DNA from: Halomonas salinarum
GTDB lineage: Bacteria; Pseudomonadota; Gammaproteobacteria; Pseudomonadales; Halomonadaceae
Direction of reading: 5' to 3'
Length of the DNA: 64,000 nucleotides
NCBI RefSeq assembly: GCF_012062845.1
Contig: NZ_WWNB01000001.1
Coordinates: forward strand, 248,001 to 312,000
Position numbers and translations under genes: made by a program. Numbering within the stretch: position 1 is the first letter of the stretch; each line of letters begins with the position of its first letter. The notes below the pieces were generated by a model. The model was given only the letters and a program-made list of their open reading frames with translations. It had not been told where the DNA came from and did not search any database. Positions 7,798 to 16,932 of this stretch are shown in pieces.

Positions 7798-9109
7798 TCG
7801 TCGCAGCCTGCGCATCCGGTTGCTGGCGTGGCTGTCGGGGATCGCCCTACTGGTCACCGGGCTGACCTGGCTACTGCACGGGATACTGCTCAATGACCTG
7901 GCTCGGGACTTCCTGGGGGAACGGCTCGAACGCGAGGCCGATCACGCCATCGAGCAACTGCGCCGCGACCACCTGACCACCGCCCGCTTCCTGGACTCGG
8001 CCAGCCGCGGTTTCGAGATTTTCCATCACCTCTATGTACTGCGCCTGGGGGAAGAGGTCTCGGCCTCTCATCCACGCTGGCATGCAGCGCTGTTGACACT
8101 GCTGGACAGGGACGAGGCGCTGGTCGAGGTGCGTGAGGCTGGTCAGCACCTGCTGGTCTATCGTCAACCCTTCACCCTCGACAACACACAGGGGGTGCTG
8201 CTGATCGGGGAGGACTTCTCCCAGGTGGAGGCGGGTCTTCATCGTCTGCACTGGTGGGTCGGCGGCATTGCCGCCAGCCTGCTGCTCTTGCTGGTGGTGC
8301 TCAACCTGCTGGCCGTCAGCCGGGGGATGGTGCCGCTATCGCGGCTACGCGACCAGCTCAGTGAGCTGCAGGCCGGTGAGCGCGATCGTCTTTCTCTGGA
8401 CGTCCCGTCCGAGCTCGACAGTCTGGTCGGGCAGCTCAACCGCTTCATGGATGAGATCGATGCCCGCCTGCAACGCTCCCGGGACTCGGTAGCCAACCTA
8501 TCTCACGCGCTGAAGACACCCCTGGCTGCCGTCATTCAGGTGCTGCGCGGCTCTCGCCCCATCGATACCTCGCGTCGCCAACGCCTCGTGGAGCGCCTGG
8601 AGGAAATTCACACTCAGCTCGGCGCCGAGCTTCGCCGCTCGCGCATCGCCGGTCCCAATGCCGGACGCCTTGCCGATCCCTGTCGCGAAGCCTGTCGACT
8701 GATCGAGATGTTCCGCACCCTTTACCCGAACAAGCGCTTCATGCTGGAGATGCCTGAGGGCGCTAGCCACCGCATCCCCATCGAGTCGCAGGACCTCTCG
8801 GAGATGATCGGCATCGTGCTGGACAACGCCGGCAAATGGGCGACCGAGGAGGTTCGCTGCAAGATAGGCCTGGAGCATGGCCTTAGCCTGCGGGTCGAGG
8901 ATGACGGCCCCGGGGTGGCAAATGATGATCTCGCCCATCTCGGTGAGCGCGGGTGGCGCCTGGACGAGTCACGTCCTGGCTATGGGTTGGGCCTGTCGAT
9001 ACTGAACCAGCTCTTGAAACGCTATGCCGCGAAGGTCCAGTTCGGGCACAGCCCCCTAGGCGGCCTGAGCGTGGAACTTCACGTATCCTTCGCAAAGGAC
9101 GCGCCGTAA
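7778..9109 (+). CDS. copS: Sensor histidine kinase (CopS/PhoQ-like)
   Basis: Membrane sensor kinase, about 443 aa. Transmembrane helices lie at about residues 14-36 and 160-180 and enclose a periplasmic sensor domain. A HAMP-like linker follows, then the H-box NLSHALKTPL with H243, the N-box IVLDNAGKWA and G-boxes EDDGPGV and GYGLGLSIL. The SHALKTP box is PhoQ-like. I chose the ATG at 7778, overlapping copR by 20 nt; the longer frame back to 7535 reads through copR out of frame. Partner of the preceding regulator, probably sensing periplasmic copper. Confidence 0.85.
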   Translation: MSSLRIDRRSLRIRLLAWLSGIALLVTGLTWLLHGILLNDLARDFLGERLEREADHAIEQLRRDHLTTARFLDSASRGFEIFHHLYVLRLGEEVSASHPRWHAALLTLLDRDEALVEVREAGQHLLVYRQPFTLDNTQGVLLIGEDFSQVEAGLHRLHWWVGGIAASLLLLLVVLNLLAVSRGMVPLSRLRDQLSELQAGERDRLSLDVPSELDSLVGQLNRFMDEIDARLQRSRDSVANLSHALKTPLAAVIQVLRGSRPIDTSRRQRLVERLEEIHTQLGAELRRSRIAGPNAGRLADPCREACRLIEMFRTLYPNKRFMLEMPEGASHRIPIESQDLSEMIGIVLDNAGKWATEEVRCKIGLEHGLSLRVEDDGPGVANDDLAHLGERGWRLDESRPGYGLGLSILNQLLKRYAAKVQFGHSPLGGLSVELHVSFAKDAP

Positions 9110-9180
9110 CCTGGCATTTTCAGGCGTGATTCAGCTTTCCCCGTCATGATGGCGCATTCTGACATCGACGGGAGTCACAC

Positions 9181-11031
9181 ATGGCACGTTCCAGCGTCAT
9201 TACGCATCCGCTGTCGCGCCGACAGTTGCTCAAGGGTGGGGCCGCACTGGGCATCGGCTCGGCAGCCGCCCTTGGCCTGCGCCCTGCCTGGGCCAACCCT
9301 TGGGGTCAGACCAATGTCTATTCTAAAGGAGTCGAAGAAGGCCCCGAGGTGTCGTTGGCCATCCGCCGGGAGTCGATCCTGATCGACGGCAAGGAGGCAC
9401 GGCCGTTCAGCATCAACGGCACCAGCCCCGGGCCGATGATCCGACTCAAGGAAGGCCAGGACGCCGTACTCAAGGTCACCAACCTGCTCAACGAGCCCAC
9501 GTCCATCCACTGGCATGGCCTGATCCTGCCGCCTGAGATGGATGGCGTTCCGGGAGTGAGCTTTCCCGGCATCGCGCCGGGCGAGACCTTCACCTACCGT
9601 TTCCCCGTTCGCCAGAACGGTACCTACTGGTATCACAGCCACTCCGGCCTGCAGGAGCAGCTCGGCCATGCGGGTCCGCTGATTATCGATGCCGCCGAGC
9701 GCGAGCCCTTCCGCTACGACCGTGAGCATGTGCTGCTGCTCACCGACTGGACCTTCGAGGACCCCATGTCGGTCTTCCGCAACCTGAAGACCGCCGAGGG
9801 CTACTACAACTTCCAGGAGCGCACCATCGCCGACTTCTTCGCAGACGTGCGTGAGAAAGGCTTTGCTGCCACCGCCGAGATGCGTGGTATGTGGGCGAAG
9901 ATGCGCATGAGCTCGCGCGACATCGCCGACGTCACCGGCAGCACCTACACCTACCTGCTCAATGGTCATTCCCCCGAAGAGAACTGGACGGCGTTGTTCC
10001 AGGCCGGCGAGCGGGTCCGCCTGCGGGTGATCAACGGCTCGGCGATGTCCTACTTCGATGTGCGTATTCCCGGATTGAAGATGACCGTGGTGGCAGCCGA
10101 CGGTCAGCCGGTGCAGCCGGTACCGGTCGACGAGTTCCGGATAGGGGTGGCCGAGACCTACGACGTGCTGGTCGCGCCCGAGGACGACACGGCCTATACG
10201 ATCTTCGCCGAGGCAATGGATCGCAGCGGTTACGCCCGCGCCACCCTTGCGCCGCGCGAGGGCATGGCCGCCGAGATCCCCGAGCGACGCAAGATTGCCG
10301 ACCGCGGCATGGAGGCCATGGGGGCCCACGGCATGGAGGGCATGGACCACTCCGGGATGGGCCGCTCAGACATGCAGGGTATGGATCATTCCGGCATGAA
10401 CGGCTCGGACATGCAGGGACTGGATCACTCCAGCATGCAGAGCATGGATCATTCCGACATGAGCGGCTCGGACATGCAGGGCATGGACCACAGCAACATG
10501 CGGGGCATGTCAGGTGAACAGAACAGGATGAACGCCAATGGCATGCTGGCGGCAGGGGCGGCGCAGCCAGGCTCTCGCTACAACCAGGCCGGTATCGGCA
10601 TCGATCCCGACACGCGCCGGGTGCTGGTCTACCGCGACCTCAGGGCCTTCACCCCCTGGCCGGACCGCCGCGAGCCGCAACGTGAGCTGGAGCTGCACCT
10701 CACCGGCAACATGGAACGCTACATGTGGTCCTTCGACGGCAAGAAGTTCAGCGAGGTGACGGGGCCCATCCATTTCGAGAAGGACGAGCGGCTTCGCCTG
10801 ATCTTGGTCAACGACACCATGATGGAGCATCCCATCCACCTCCACGGCATGTGGATGGAACTGGAGAACGGCCAAGGCGAGCTGATCCCGCGCAAGCACA
10901 CCCTGAACGTCAAGCCCGGCGAGCGTGTCTCGGCGCTGATCACCGCCGACGCCGAGGGCAGCTGGGCCTTCCACTGCCACCTGCTCTATCACATGGATGC
11001 CGGCATGTTCCGGGTCGTCAAGGTCTCGTAA
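9181..11031 (+). CDS. copA: CopA-family multicopper oxidase
   Basis: Periplasmic multicopper oxidase of copper resistance, 616 aa, oxidising Cu(I). A twin-arginine signal (SRRQLLKGGAALG) marks Tat export after folding. Copper ligands appear in order: HWHG at about residue 110, WYHSHSG near 150, HPIHLHGMW and HCHLLYHMDAGM at the C-terminus (T1/T2/T3 sites). A Met/His/Asp-rich repeat stretch (residues about 380-445) is typical of PcoA/CopA. GGAG lies upstream of the ATG. CopB follows 9 nt later. This is not the P-type ATPase also called CopA. Confidence 0.95.
   Translation: MARSSVITHPLSRRQLLKGGAALGIGSAAALGLRPAWANPWGQTNVYSKGVEEGPEVSLAIRRESILIDGKEARPFSINGTSPGPMIRLKEGQDAVLKVTNLLNEPTSIHWHGLILPPEMDGVPGVSFPGIAPGETFTYRFPVRQNGTYWYHSHSGLQEQLGHAGPLIIDAAEREPFRYDREHVLLLTDWTFEDPMSVFRNLKTAEGYYNFQERTIADFFADVREKGFAATAEMRGMWAKMRMSSRDIADVTGSTYTYLLNGHSPEENWTALFQAGERVRLRVINGSAMSYFDVRIPGLKMTVVAADGQPVQPVPVDEFRIGVAETYDVLVAPEDDTAYTIFAEAMDRSGYARATLAPREGMAAEIPERRKIADRGMEAMGAHGMEGMDHSGMGRSDMQGMDHSGMNGSDMQGLDHSSMQSMDHSDMSGSDMQGMDHSNMRGMSGEQNRMNANGMLAAGAAQPGSRYNQAGIGIDPDTRRVLVYRDLRAFTPWPDRREPQRELELHLTGNMERYMWSFDGKKFSEVTGPIHFEKDERLRLILVNDTMMEHPIHLHGMWMELENGQGELIPRKHTLNVKPGERVSALITADAEGSWAFHCHLLYHMDAGMFRVVKVS
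10342..10506 (+). repeat. Met-rich 39-bp coding repeats in copA
   Basis: In-frame repeats of 39 bp at 10342, 10381 and 10444, with shorter 24-bp variants at 10420 and 10483. They encode MDHSGM-x2-SDMQG-type units. Such Met/Asp/His motifs bind copper in PcoA/CopA proteins. The unit number may vary between strains. Confidence 0.85.
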
Positions 11032-11040
11032 GGAGAAGGC

Positions 11041-11811
11041 ATGAATACCAGAATCCCCATGATCGTGGCCGGTGTCGTGCTGGCCACGGCCACGCTCTCC
11101 GTCGCCCAGGCCGATGGCGGCTATGATGCCCCGGAGGGCTGGCCCGCCCCCATGACCGAGCACCACATGGCCATGGCGCTGTTCGACCGACTCGAATACG
11201 CCGTGCCCGACAAGGGCCATGAGGAGCTGGTCTGGGACTTCCAGGCCTGGTATGGCGGGGACGTCAACCGGGTCTACCTGAAGTCCGAGGGTGAGAACGT
11301 TCAGGACGATGGCGAGGATGCCGAGTTCGAATCGCTGGAGCTGCTCTACAGCCGGCTGATCGCCGACTTCTGGGAGCTGCAGGGCGGTGTCGGTTACCAA
11401 GGCGGCGTCTTCTCCGATGACCACGCCGAGCGCGGCTACGGGGTGATCGGCTTGCAGGGTGTGATGCCTTACGGCATCGAGACCGACCTAGCACTGCAGG
11501 TGAGCGACGCGGTTGACGTCTCAGCGAGCCTTGAGGGCGAGTACGATCTGCGCCTGACCCAGCGTCTCTATCTTCAGCCGCGCACCGAGATCGCCTTGGC
11601 CGCCAGCGAGGTCGAGGAATTCGGCGTCGGCGAGGGGCTCAACTCGGTGCGCGTCGGCATGCGCCTGGGCTATGAGGTGACCCGGCGCTTTGCGCCCTAT
11701 GTTGGCGCCTACTGGGAGAAGCAATACGGCGATACCGCCGACATCGCCCGGCATCATGGCGATCCCACCGAGGATACCGGTGTCGTCGCCGGCGCAAGGC
11801 TGATGTTCTGA
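11041..11811 (+). CDS. copB: Outer-membrane copper resistance protein CopB
   Basis: CopB/PcoB-family outer-membrane beta-barrel, 256 aa. Signal peptide ends at VAQA. The family signature HHMAMALFDRLEY and DFQAWYGGDVNR is clear, followed by alternating amphipathic strands and a terminal aromatic residue (GARLMF). The long Met-rich N-terminal segment of some CopB proteins is absent, so this is the short form. It starts 9 nt after copA behind AAGGAGAAGG and acts with CopA in the periplasm/outer membrane. Confidence 0.93.
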   Translation: MNTRIPMIVAGVVLATATLSVAQADGGYDAPEGWPAPMTEHHMAMALFDRLEYAVPDKGHEELVWDFQAWYGGDVNRVYLKSEGENVQDDGEDAEFESLELLYSRLIADFWELQGGVGYQGGVFSDDHAERGYGVIGLQGVMPYGIETDLALQVSDAVDVSASLEGEYDLRLTQRLYLQPRTEIALAASEVEEFGVGEGLNSVRVGMRLGYEVTRRFAPYVGAYWEKQYGDTADIARHHGDPTEDTGVVAGARLMF

Positions 11812-11832
11812 CCCGCTAATCCATCTCGCCCG

Positions 11833-11858
11833 CGACGCCACCCTCCGCGGTGGCGTCG
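11833..11858 (+). terminator. Hairpin after copB
   Basis: Perfect 10-bp stem CGACGCCACC/GGTGGCGTCG with a 6-nt loop, 22 nt past the copB stop. A U-run is lacking. It probably ends or attenuates the cupredoxin-copRS-copAB transcript. Confidence 0.6.
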
Positions 11859-11982
11859 TCGCCTCTGGCGTCCGGCGTTTGGATTGATCCGGGTCAACCA
11901 TGACAGCCATCACGTTCAGCCTGGATTCAGTCAGTGCCGCCACACTGGCAGTCATTACAGGAGATGCCACCGGGAGGTACCC

Positions 11983-12189
11983 ATGAACAAGAGAGCACAA
12001 CAGCGCCTGACGATGGCCTGGCTGCCGCTGGCAGGCATCATCGCCACTGGCGGCTACCTGATGGCGGCAGGCCATCAGCTGCACCTCTATCAGGGGTTGC
12101 CGCTGCTGTTCCTGATCGCCTGCCCCCTCATGCACCTCTTCCTGCATCGCCACCATGGTGGCCGGCATGATCAAGGCGACGGTAACTGA
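11983..12189 (+). CDS. DUF2933 small membrane protein
   Basis: A 68-aa single-pass protein starting MNKRAQQRLTMAWL. The hydrophobic segment ends in CPLMHLFLHRHHGG, the hallmark of DUF2933 (Cys-Pro-Leu-Met-His followed by a His-rich tail). The family is common beside copper-efflux genes and the Cys/His/Met tail suggests metal binding, but its function is unknown. GGGAGG lies upstream of ATG 11983; the longer frame from 11884 has no support. Confidence 0.8.
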   Translation: MNKRAQQRLTMAWLPLAGIIATGGYLMAAGHQLHLYQGLPLLFLIACPLMHLFLHRHHGGRHDQGDGN

Positions 12190-12219
12190 ATCCTGGATAG
12201 CGAAGGAAGGAGGTTGACC

Positions 12220-12558
12220 ATGCCACATCACGATCATCGCCCTGGCGTTTCAGAAGCGTCGCTGGTCACTCGAAAGCTGAAGATAAAGCCCGACGCGGCA
12301 GAACGTATCTCGGCGGCAGTGACCGAGATCGACTCGCTGTCTGGCCTCGACGTCGTGTCTTACGACCCGGACCACCGTAAGCTCCGCCTGGCCTACGATG
12401 CCAAGCGGTTGTGTATCGATGATATCGAGGAGGTACTGGCACGGCATAATGTAGGGATCAGCGCCGGACGCTGGAACCGGATCAAGGAGGACTACTACCG
12501 CTTCATCGACCAGAACGTGAAGGACAATGCCAAGCAGAAACCTTGGAGCTGTCACTGA
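12220..12558 (+). CDS. HMA-like small protein lacking the CxxC motif
   Basis: A 112-aa cytoplasmic protein. Predicted beta-alpha-beta-beta-alpha-beta order (LVTRKLKI, AERISAAVTEID, GLDVVSYDP, KLRLAYD, CIDDIEEVLARH, GIS) resembles ferredoxin-like heavy-metal-associated domains, but the usual GMTCxxC loop is missing. His residues at the N-terminus (MPHHDH) and the C-terminal WSCH might bind metal. ATG 12220 follows GGAAGGAGG. It lies between copper genes, so a chaperone or regulatory role is possible but unproven. Confidence 0.6.
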   Translation: MPHHDHRPGVSEASLVTRKLKIKPDAAERISAAVTEIDSLSGLDVVSYDPDHRKLRLAYDAKRLCIDDIEEVLARHNVGISAGRWNRIKEDYYRFIDQNVKDNAKQKPWSCH

Positions 12559-12608
12559 TTCACATAAAGGCGAGTCGTTGAGCGGGAGCGCGACATGACG
12601 CGTGTGCA

Positions 12609-12915
12609 ATGGCCGAGGCGATGGCTCTTGTGGCCGGAGTGGCAGTGGTCTTGTTCACGTTTCTGCTGAACGTGCCCTGGGAATTCCTGCAGTTGCCACT
12701 GTCTGGGCATGCCCTGGCTATAACGGTGGGACTGGAGGGGCACCGCCACCGTCATCGCCCAGCGCTGGAGCTACTCGCCGATGATGCCCACCCTGCTCTG
12801 GCTGGGGACCGGCCTCATGCCCCTGCCGCAGTGGCTGGTCTTGCTCCTGATGATTCAGTGGATCTCCTCTCGCCACTTCATCGGCACCGCCGCCCTCCTG
12901 AAAGACGCCGATTGA
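12609..12915 (+). pseudogene. Broken small membrane protein gene
   Basis: Two frames together look like one membrane-protein family. The first (from ATG 12609) reads VLFTFLLNVPWEFLQLPL and stays sensible to about 12715. The second, in another frame and ending at stop 12915, reads QRWSYSPMMPTLLWLGTGL and LPQWLVLLLMIQW. The WEFLQ start and the WxYSxxMP and PQW segments belong to the two ends of a longer protein, so a central part is missing and the frame is shifted. The 117-aa frame continuing from the start is nonsense after the junction. A sequencing error cannot explain the missing middle. Confidence 0.65.
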
Positions 12916-13022
12916 CCCTTGGGCGACACAAGGGTTCTAAGATAGGAAGTGCTGGCCCTTAGCACACCCGAGCACGTACCTCACTGCCCCGCCATCTACG
13001 ACGTTGAAACGAAAGGTGAAGC

Positions 13023-14381
13023 ATGGACAGATCGCCGCAATACAAGAAGAACAGCCTTTCCCTTGTCGGGGCCATCGCCCTGGGGACCGGAGTGATGATC
13101 GGCGCCGGTATCTTCGCGCTGACCGGACAGATGGCGGAGATGACCGGTGAGCTGTTTCCTCTGGCCTTCCTCTCGGCGGCCATGATCGTCGGCTTCAGCG
13201 CCTACTCCTATGTCAAGATGTCCAATGCCTATCCGTCCGCCGGCGGCATCGGCATGTACCTTCACAAGGCCTATGGGCCCACGTTGCCCACCGCCTTTCA
13301 TGCGCTGCTGATGTACTTCTCCATGGTGATCGCCCAGAGCTTCCTGGCGAGGACCTTCGGCTCCTACACCCTGGAGTTGTTCGATGGCGGCAACCGGTCC
13401 CTCCTGGTGCCTTTGCTGGGTGTCGGCCTGCTGATCGCGGCCTTCCTGATCAACCTATCCGCCAACAAGATGATCCAGGGGGTCGCATCGGTGCTGGGGG
13501 TCATCAAGATAGGTGGCATCATCCTGTTTGGCGTGGTGGGCATGTTGGTGGCCGACGCCATCGGCATCCGGACGACGACCGAAGCACCGGCGCCCAGCGT
13601 CTCAGGGTTCCTGGGGGCAACCGCGCTCGGCATCCTGGCCTTCAAGGGGTTCACCACCATCACCAACAGTGGCGCCGAAATCCAGAATCCGCACCGTAAC
13701 GTTGGCCGGGCCATCATCGTCTCGATCGCCCTGTGCGTGGCGATCTATGCGCTGGTGGGCTTTGCCGTCGCCAGCAACCTGTCGCTGACGGAGATCATCG
13801 CGACGAAGGATTACTCGCTGGCCGCGGCCGCACGCCCCGCCCTGGGGGAGACCGCCGTCTGGTTCACCGTCCTCCTCGCCATGCTGGCCACGGCAGGCGG
13901 CATCATCGCCAGCGTGTTTGCGGTGTCGCGGATGCTGGCGATGCTGACCGAGATGAAGCTGGTGCCTCATCGCCATTTTCATATGCCTGGCAGCATCCAG
14001 AAGCACACCCTGGTCTATACCATCGTGCTCGGCCTCATGTTGACGGCGTTCTTCGACCTGAGCCGCATCGCCGCCCTGGGCATCATCTTCTACCTGGTGA
14101 TGGACATCGCCATCCACTGGGGAGTGTTTCGCCATCTTCGCGATTCCGTGGCGGCCCACCCGGCTATCCTGGTCACCGCGATCGGCCTCGATCTGTTGGT
14201 GCTGGCGGGCTTCCTCTGGGTCAAGGCCACCACAGACCCGCTGGTGCTGTACGTTGCCGCCGCGGCGATGGCGATCATTCTGATCGCGGAATACGCCTTT
14301 CTTTCCACGCGTCCCGCGCAGGACGCCGACCACCATGTCCCTTCGCATGATGCGAAGGGGAACAGCAGCAGGGAGGAGTGA
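13023..14381 (+). CDS. APC-superfamily permease
   Basis: A 452-aa inner-membrane transporter with about 12 hydrophobic segments. The start has the APC signature ([18 protein letters not shown], with the GxG(I/V)F substrate-binding loop) and NAYPSAGG follows. Substrates of this family are usually amino acids or amines, which cannot be told from sequence. It ends 2 nt before the ATPase start, so it is likely cotranslated with the copper ATPase. This is unusual company for an amino-acid permease. AAAGGTGAAGC precedes the ATG. Confidence 0.85.
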   Translation: MDRSPQYKKNSLSLVGAIALGTGVMIGAGIFALTGQMAEMTGELFPLAFLSAAMIVGFSAYSYVKMSNAYPSAGGIGMYLHKAYGPTLPTAFHALLMYFSMVIAQSFLARTFGSYTLELFDGGNRSLLVPLLGVGLLIAAFLINLSANKMIQGVASVLGVIKIGGIILFGVVGMLVADAIGIRTTTEAPAPSVSGFLGATALGILAFKGFTTITNSGAEIQNPHRNVGRAIIVSIALCVAIYALVGFAVASNLSLTEIIATKDYSLAAAARPALGETAVWFTVLLAMLATAGGIIASVFAVSRMLAMLTEMKLVPHRHFHMPGSIQKHTLVYTIVLGLMLTAFFDLSRIAALGIIFYLVMDIAIHWGVFRHLRDSVAAHPAILVTAIGLDLLVLAGFLWVKATTDPLVLYVAAAAMAIILIAEYAFLSTRPAQDADHHVPSHDAKGNSSREE

Positions 14382-14383
14382 GC

Positions 14384-16702
14384 ATGACCCAGGAACACGC
14401 GCATGAGGTGACGGATCCCGTCTGCGGCATGAAGGTCGATCCTCACCAGACCGACCACTGCGCCTCTCACGACGGGAAGACATGGTACTTCTGTTCTGCC
14501 AAGTGCCGGCAGAATTTCGAAGGAGACCCTGACGCCTACCTACAGGGCGACGACACACCCTCCGAACCGGCGCCGCCTGGCACGATCTACACTTGCCCGA
14601 TGCATCCCGAGGTCCGTCAGGAGGGCCCCGGCGACTGCCCCATCTGCGGCATGGCGCTGGAACCCGAGACGGTCAGCGCCGATACCGGGCCTTCCGAAGA
14701 GCTGAAGGACATGACGCGACGCTTCTGGATCGGGCTGGTCCTGGCGCTGCCGGTGTTCATATTGGAAATGGGCGGCCATGTGTTCGGCCTCGATCACCTG
14801 ATCGCCCCGCAGGTCTCGAACTGGATCCAGCTCCTGCTGGCCACGCCGGTGGTCGCCTGGGCGGGCTGGCCCTTCTTCCTGCGCGGTTGGCGCTCCATCG
14901 TGCGGCGCAGCCTCAACATGTTTACCCTGATTTCCATCGGCACCGGGGCGGCACTGGTCTACAGTCTGCTGGCGACCACCGTGCCCGGCATCTTCCCCGA
15001 GACTTTCCGCCAGGCCGATGGCTCGGTGGCGGTCTACTTCGAAGCCGCCGCTGTAATTGTGGTGCTGGTCCTGCTCGGTCAGGTGCTGGAGCTGCGTGCC
15101 CGGGAGAAAACCTCGGGGGCGATTCGCGCCCTGCTCGATCTGGCGCCGGCCACCGCGCGGCGACTCGACAATGACGGCCAGGAGGAAGAAGTCTCCCTCG
15201 ACCAAGTACAGGTCGGCGATCGCCTGCGCGTTCGCCCCGGCGACAAGGTGCCGCTGGACGGCGAGGTTCTGGAGGGGCGCTCCAACATCGATGAGTCGAT
15301 GGTCACCGGCGAGCCGCTGGCGGTGCGCAAGGAGGCTGGCGGCAGCGTGATAGGCGGCAGCATCAACGGCCAGGGCTCGTTCATCATGCGCGCCGACAAG
15401 GTGGGCCGCGACACCATGCTGTCGCAGATCGTGCAGATGGTGGCTAGCGCCCAGCGCAGCCGCGCACCCATCCAGGGGCTAGCCGACAGGGTCGCCGGCG
15501 TCTTCGTGCCGGCGGTGATCCTGGTGGCCGTGGTGGCCTTCATCGCCTGGTCACTGTGGGGACCGGCGCCGCCCATGGCCTTCGGCCTGATCGCCGCCGT
15601 CAGCGTGCTGATCATCGCCTGCCCCTGTGCCCTGGGGCTGGCCACCCCCATGTCGATCATGGTGGGCGTGGGCCGTGGGGCCCAGGCCGGCGTGCTGATC
15701 CGCGATGCCGAGGCGCTGGAGCGCCTGGAGAAGGTCGATACCGTGGTCGTCGACAAGACCGGCACACTCACCGAGGGCAAGCCCCGCGTGACCGAGCTGG
15801 TAACGGCAGGCGACTTCGACGAGAGGGAACTGTTACAGCTGGCCGCGGGGCTGGAGCGCGGCAGCGAGCACCCCCTGGCCCAAGCGATCGTCGAGCGAGC
15901 CAAGGAGGAGGAACTGACGCTGTCCGAGGCCACGGACTTCGACTCCCCCAACGGCAAGGGCGTGGTGGGCAACGTCGACGGTCATCGCGTGGCCCTGGGC
16001 AATCGCCTGCTGATGGAGAGCGAGGAAGTGGACCTTGCCGCGCAGCAGGACGAGGCCGAACGGCTACGCGGCGACGGCGCCACCGTGATCTTCGCCGCCG
16101 TGGACGGCCGCCTGGCGGGCCTGCTGGCTATCGCCGACCCTATCAAGGAGACCACCGAGGCGGCCATTCGTGCGCTGCAGGCGGATGGCATTCGCGTGGT
16201 CATGCTCACCGGCGACAACCGCACCTCTGCCGAGGCGGTGGCGCGGCGCCTGGGGATCGACGAGGTGGAGGCCGAAGTGCTGCCCGAGGACAAGGGACGC
16301 GTGGTGCAGCGCCTGCGTGACGAGGGCCGCGTGGTGGTGATGGCCGGCGACGGCGTCAACGACGCCCCCGCCCTGGCGACCGCCGACGTGGGCATCGCCA
16401 TGGGTACCGGTACCGACGTGGCCATCGAGAGCGCCGGCGTGACCCTGCTGCGCGGCGACCTGACCGGCATCGTCGAGGCGCACCGTCTGTCGCGGGCGAC
16501 CATGCGCAATATCCGCCAGAACCTCTTCTTCGCCTTCGTCTACAACGCCGCGGGAGTGCCGATCGCCGCCGGCATCCTCTACCCCTTCACCGGCATGCTG
16601 CTGTCGCCGATCATCGCCGCTGCCGCGATGTCGCTCTCCTCGGTGAGCGTGATCGCCAATGCGCTGCGTCTCAGGCTCGTGAAGTTGAAATCACCCGACT
16701 GA
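14384..16702 (+). CDS. copA: Copper-exporting P1B-type ATPase
   Basis: A Cu(I)-efflux ATPase of the inner membrane, 772 aa. Instead of an HMA domain the N-terminus has a YHS-type motif (DPVCGM, residues 11-16, with FCSAKC) and a heavy-metal-binding CPMHP...CPICGM module (residues 71-90). Then come the A-domain TGE (MVTGEP), the membrane copper motif CPC at 413-415, phosphorylation site DKTGT at D457, and [11 protein letters not shown] 14384 follows GGGAGGAG; a GTG at 14378 is inside the ribosome binding site. Last plus-strand gene of the copper block. Confidence 0.95.
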   Translation: MTQEHAHEVTDPVCGMKVDPHQTDHCASHDGKTWYFCSAKCRQNFEGDPDAYLQGDDTPSEPAPPGTIYTCPMHPEVRQEGPGDCPICGMALEPETVSADTGPSEELKDMTRRFWIGLVLALPVFILEMGGHVFGLDHLIAPQVSNWIQLLLATPVVAWAGWPFFLRGWRSIVRRSLNMFTLISIGTGAALVYSLLATTVPGIFPETFRQADGSVAVYFEAAAVIVVLVLLGQVLELRAREKTSGAIRALLDLAPATARRLDNDGQEEEVSLDQVQVGDRLRVRPGDKVPLDGEVLEGRSNIDESMVTGEPLAVRKEAGGSVIGGSINGQGSFIMRADKVGRDTMLSQIVQMVASAQRSRAPIQGLADRVAGVFVPAVILVAVVAFIAWSLWGPAPPMAFGLIAAVSVLIIACPCALGLATPMSIMVGVGRGAQAGVLIRDAEALERLEKVDTVVVDKTGTLTEGKPRVTELVTAGDFDERELLQLAAGLERGSEHPLAQAIVERAKEEELTLSEATDFDSPNGKGVVGNVDGHRVALGNRLLMESEEVDLAAQQDEAERLRGDGATVIFAAVDGRLAGLLAIADPIKETTEAAIRALQADGIRVVMLTGDNRTSAEAVARRLGIDEVEAEVLPEDKGRVVQRLRDEGRVVVMAGDGVNDAPALATADVGIAMGTGTDVAIESAGVTLLRGDLTGIVEAHRLSRATMRNIRQNLFFAFVYNAAGVPIAAGILYPFTGMLLSPIIAAAAMSLSSVSVIANALRLRLVKLKSPD

Positions 16703-16932
16703 CAAGCCAAAGAGGATACCAATCGACTACTGGCTACAAGACCAGCGGATATAATGCGCCCCGTTGGCAACATCGCCACGGGGCCTGCCTCATCCGATTT
16801 CAGCCAGAAGCAGACATTGGTCTAAATGGTTCGCGCTGCGACGCAGGTTCAAAAAGCAGACTTCTGGGACTCCGAGCATTCCCAGTAGACCGCATCCAGG
16901 TCAAACGCTTCTTTATAACATTTCGAGCAACC
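16703..16932. other. Junction between copper block and defence island
   Basis: Noncoding stretch where base composition changes from GC-rich to AT-richer. It holds an isolated TATAAT (16750-16755), a hairpin GCCCCGT/ACGGGGC (16758-16764 and 16778-16784) and the second copy of the 15-bp direct repeat. The 3' end of the Avs-like gene comes in from the right. No tRNA or integrase is seen here. Confidence 0.6.
16803..16817. repeat. Direct repeat copy 2, right edge of copper island
   Basis: Second exact copy of GCCAGAAGCAGACAT (first at 5175-5189, same orientation), 11.6 kb apart, just outside the copper ATPase gene. Confidence 0.55.

Noticed and set aside
9175..10350. Minus-strand frame of 391 codons across copA
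   Set aside because: It is an antisense shadow of the multicopper oxidase gene in GC-rich DNA and shows no domain.
16750..16784. tRNA gene or strong promoter (TATAAT followed by a GC hairpin)
   Set aside because: No cloverleaf can be folded downstream, no -35 is evident, and no gene follows on the plus strand.
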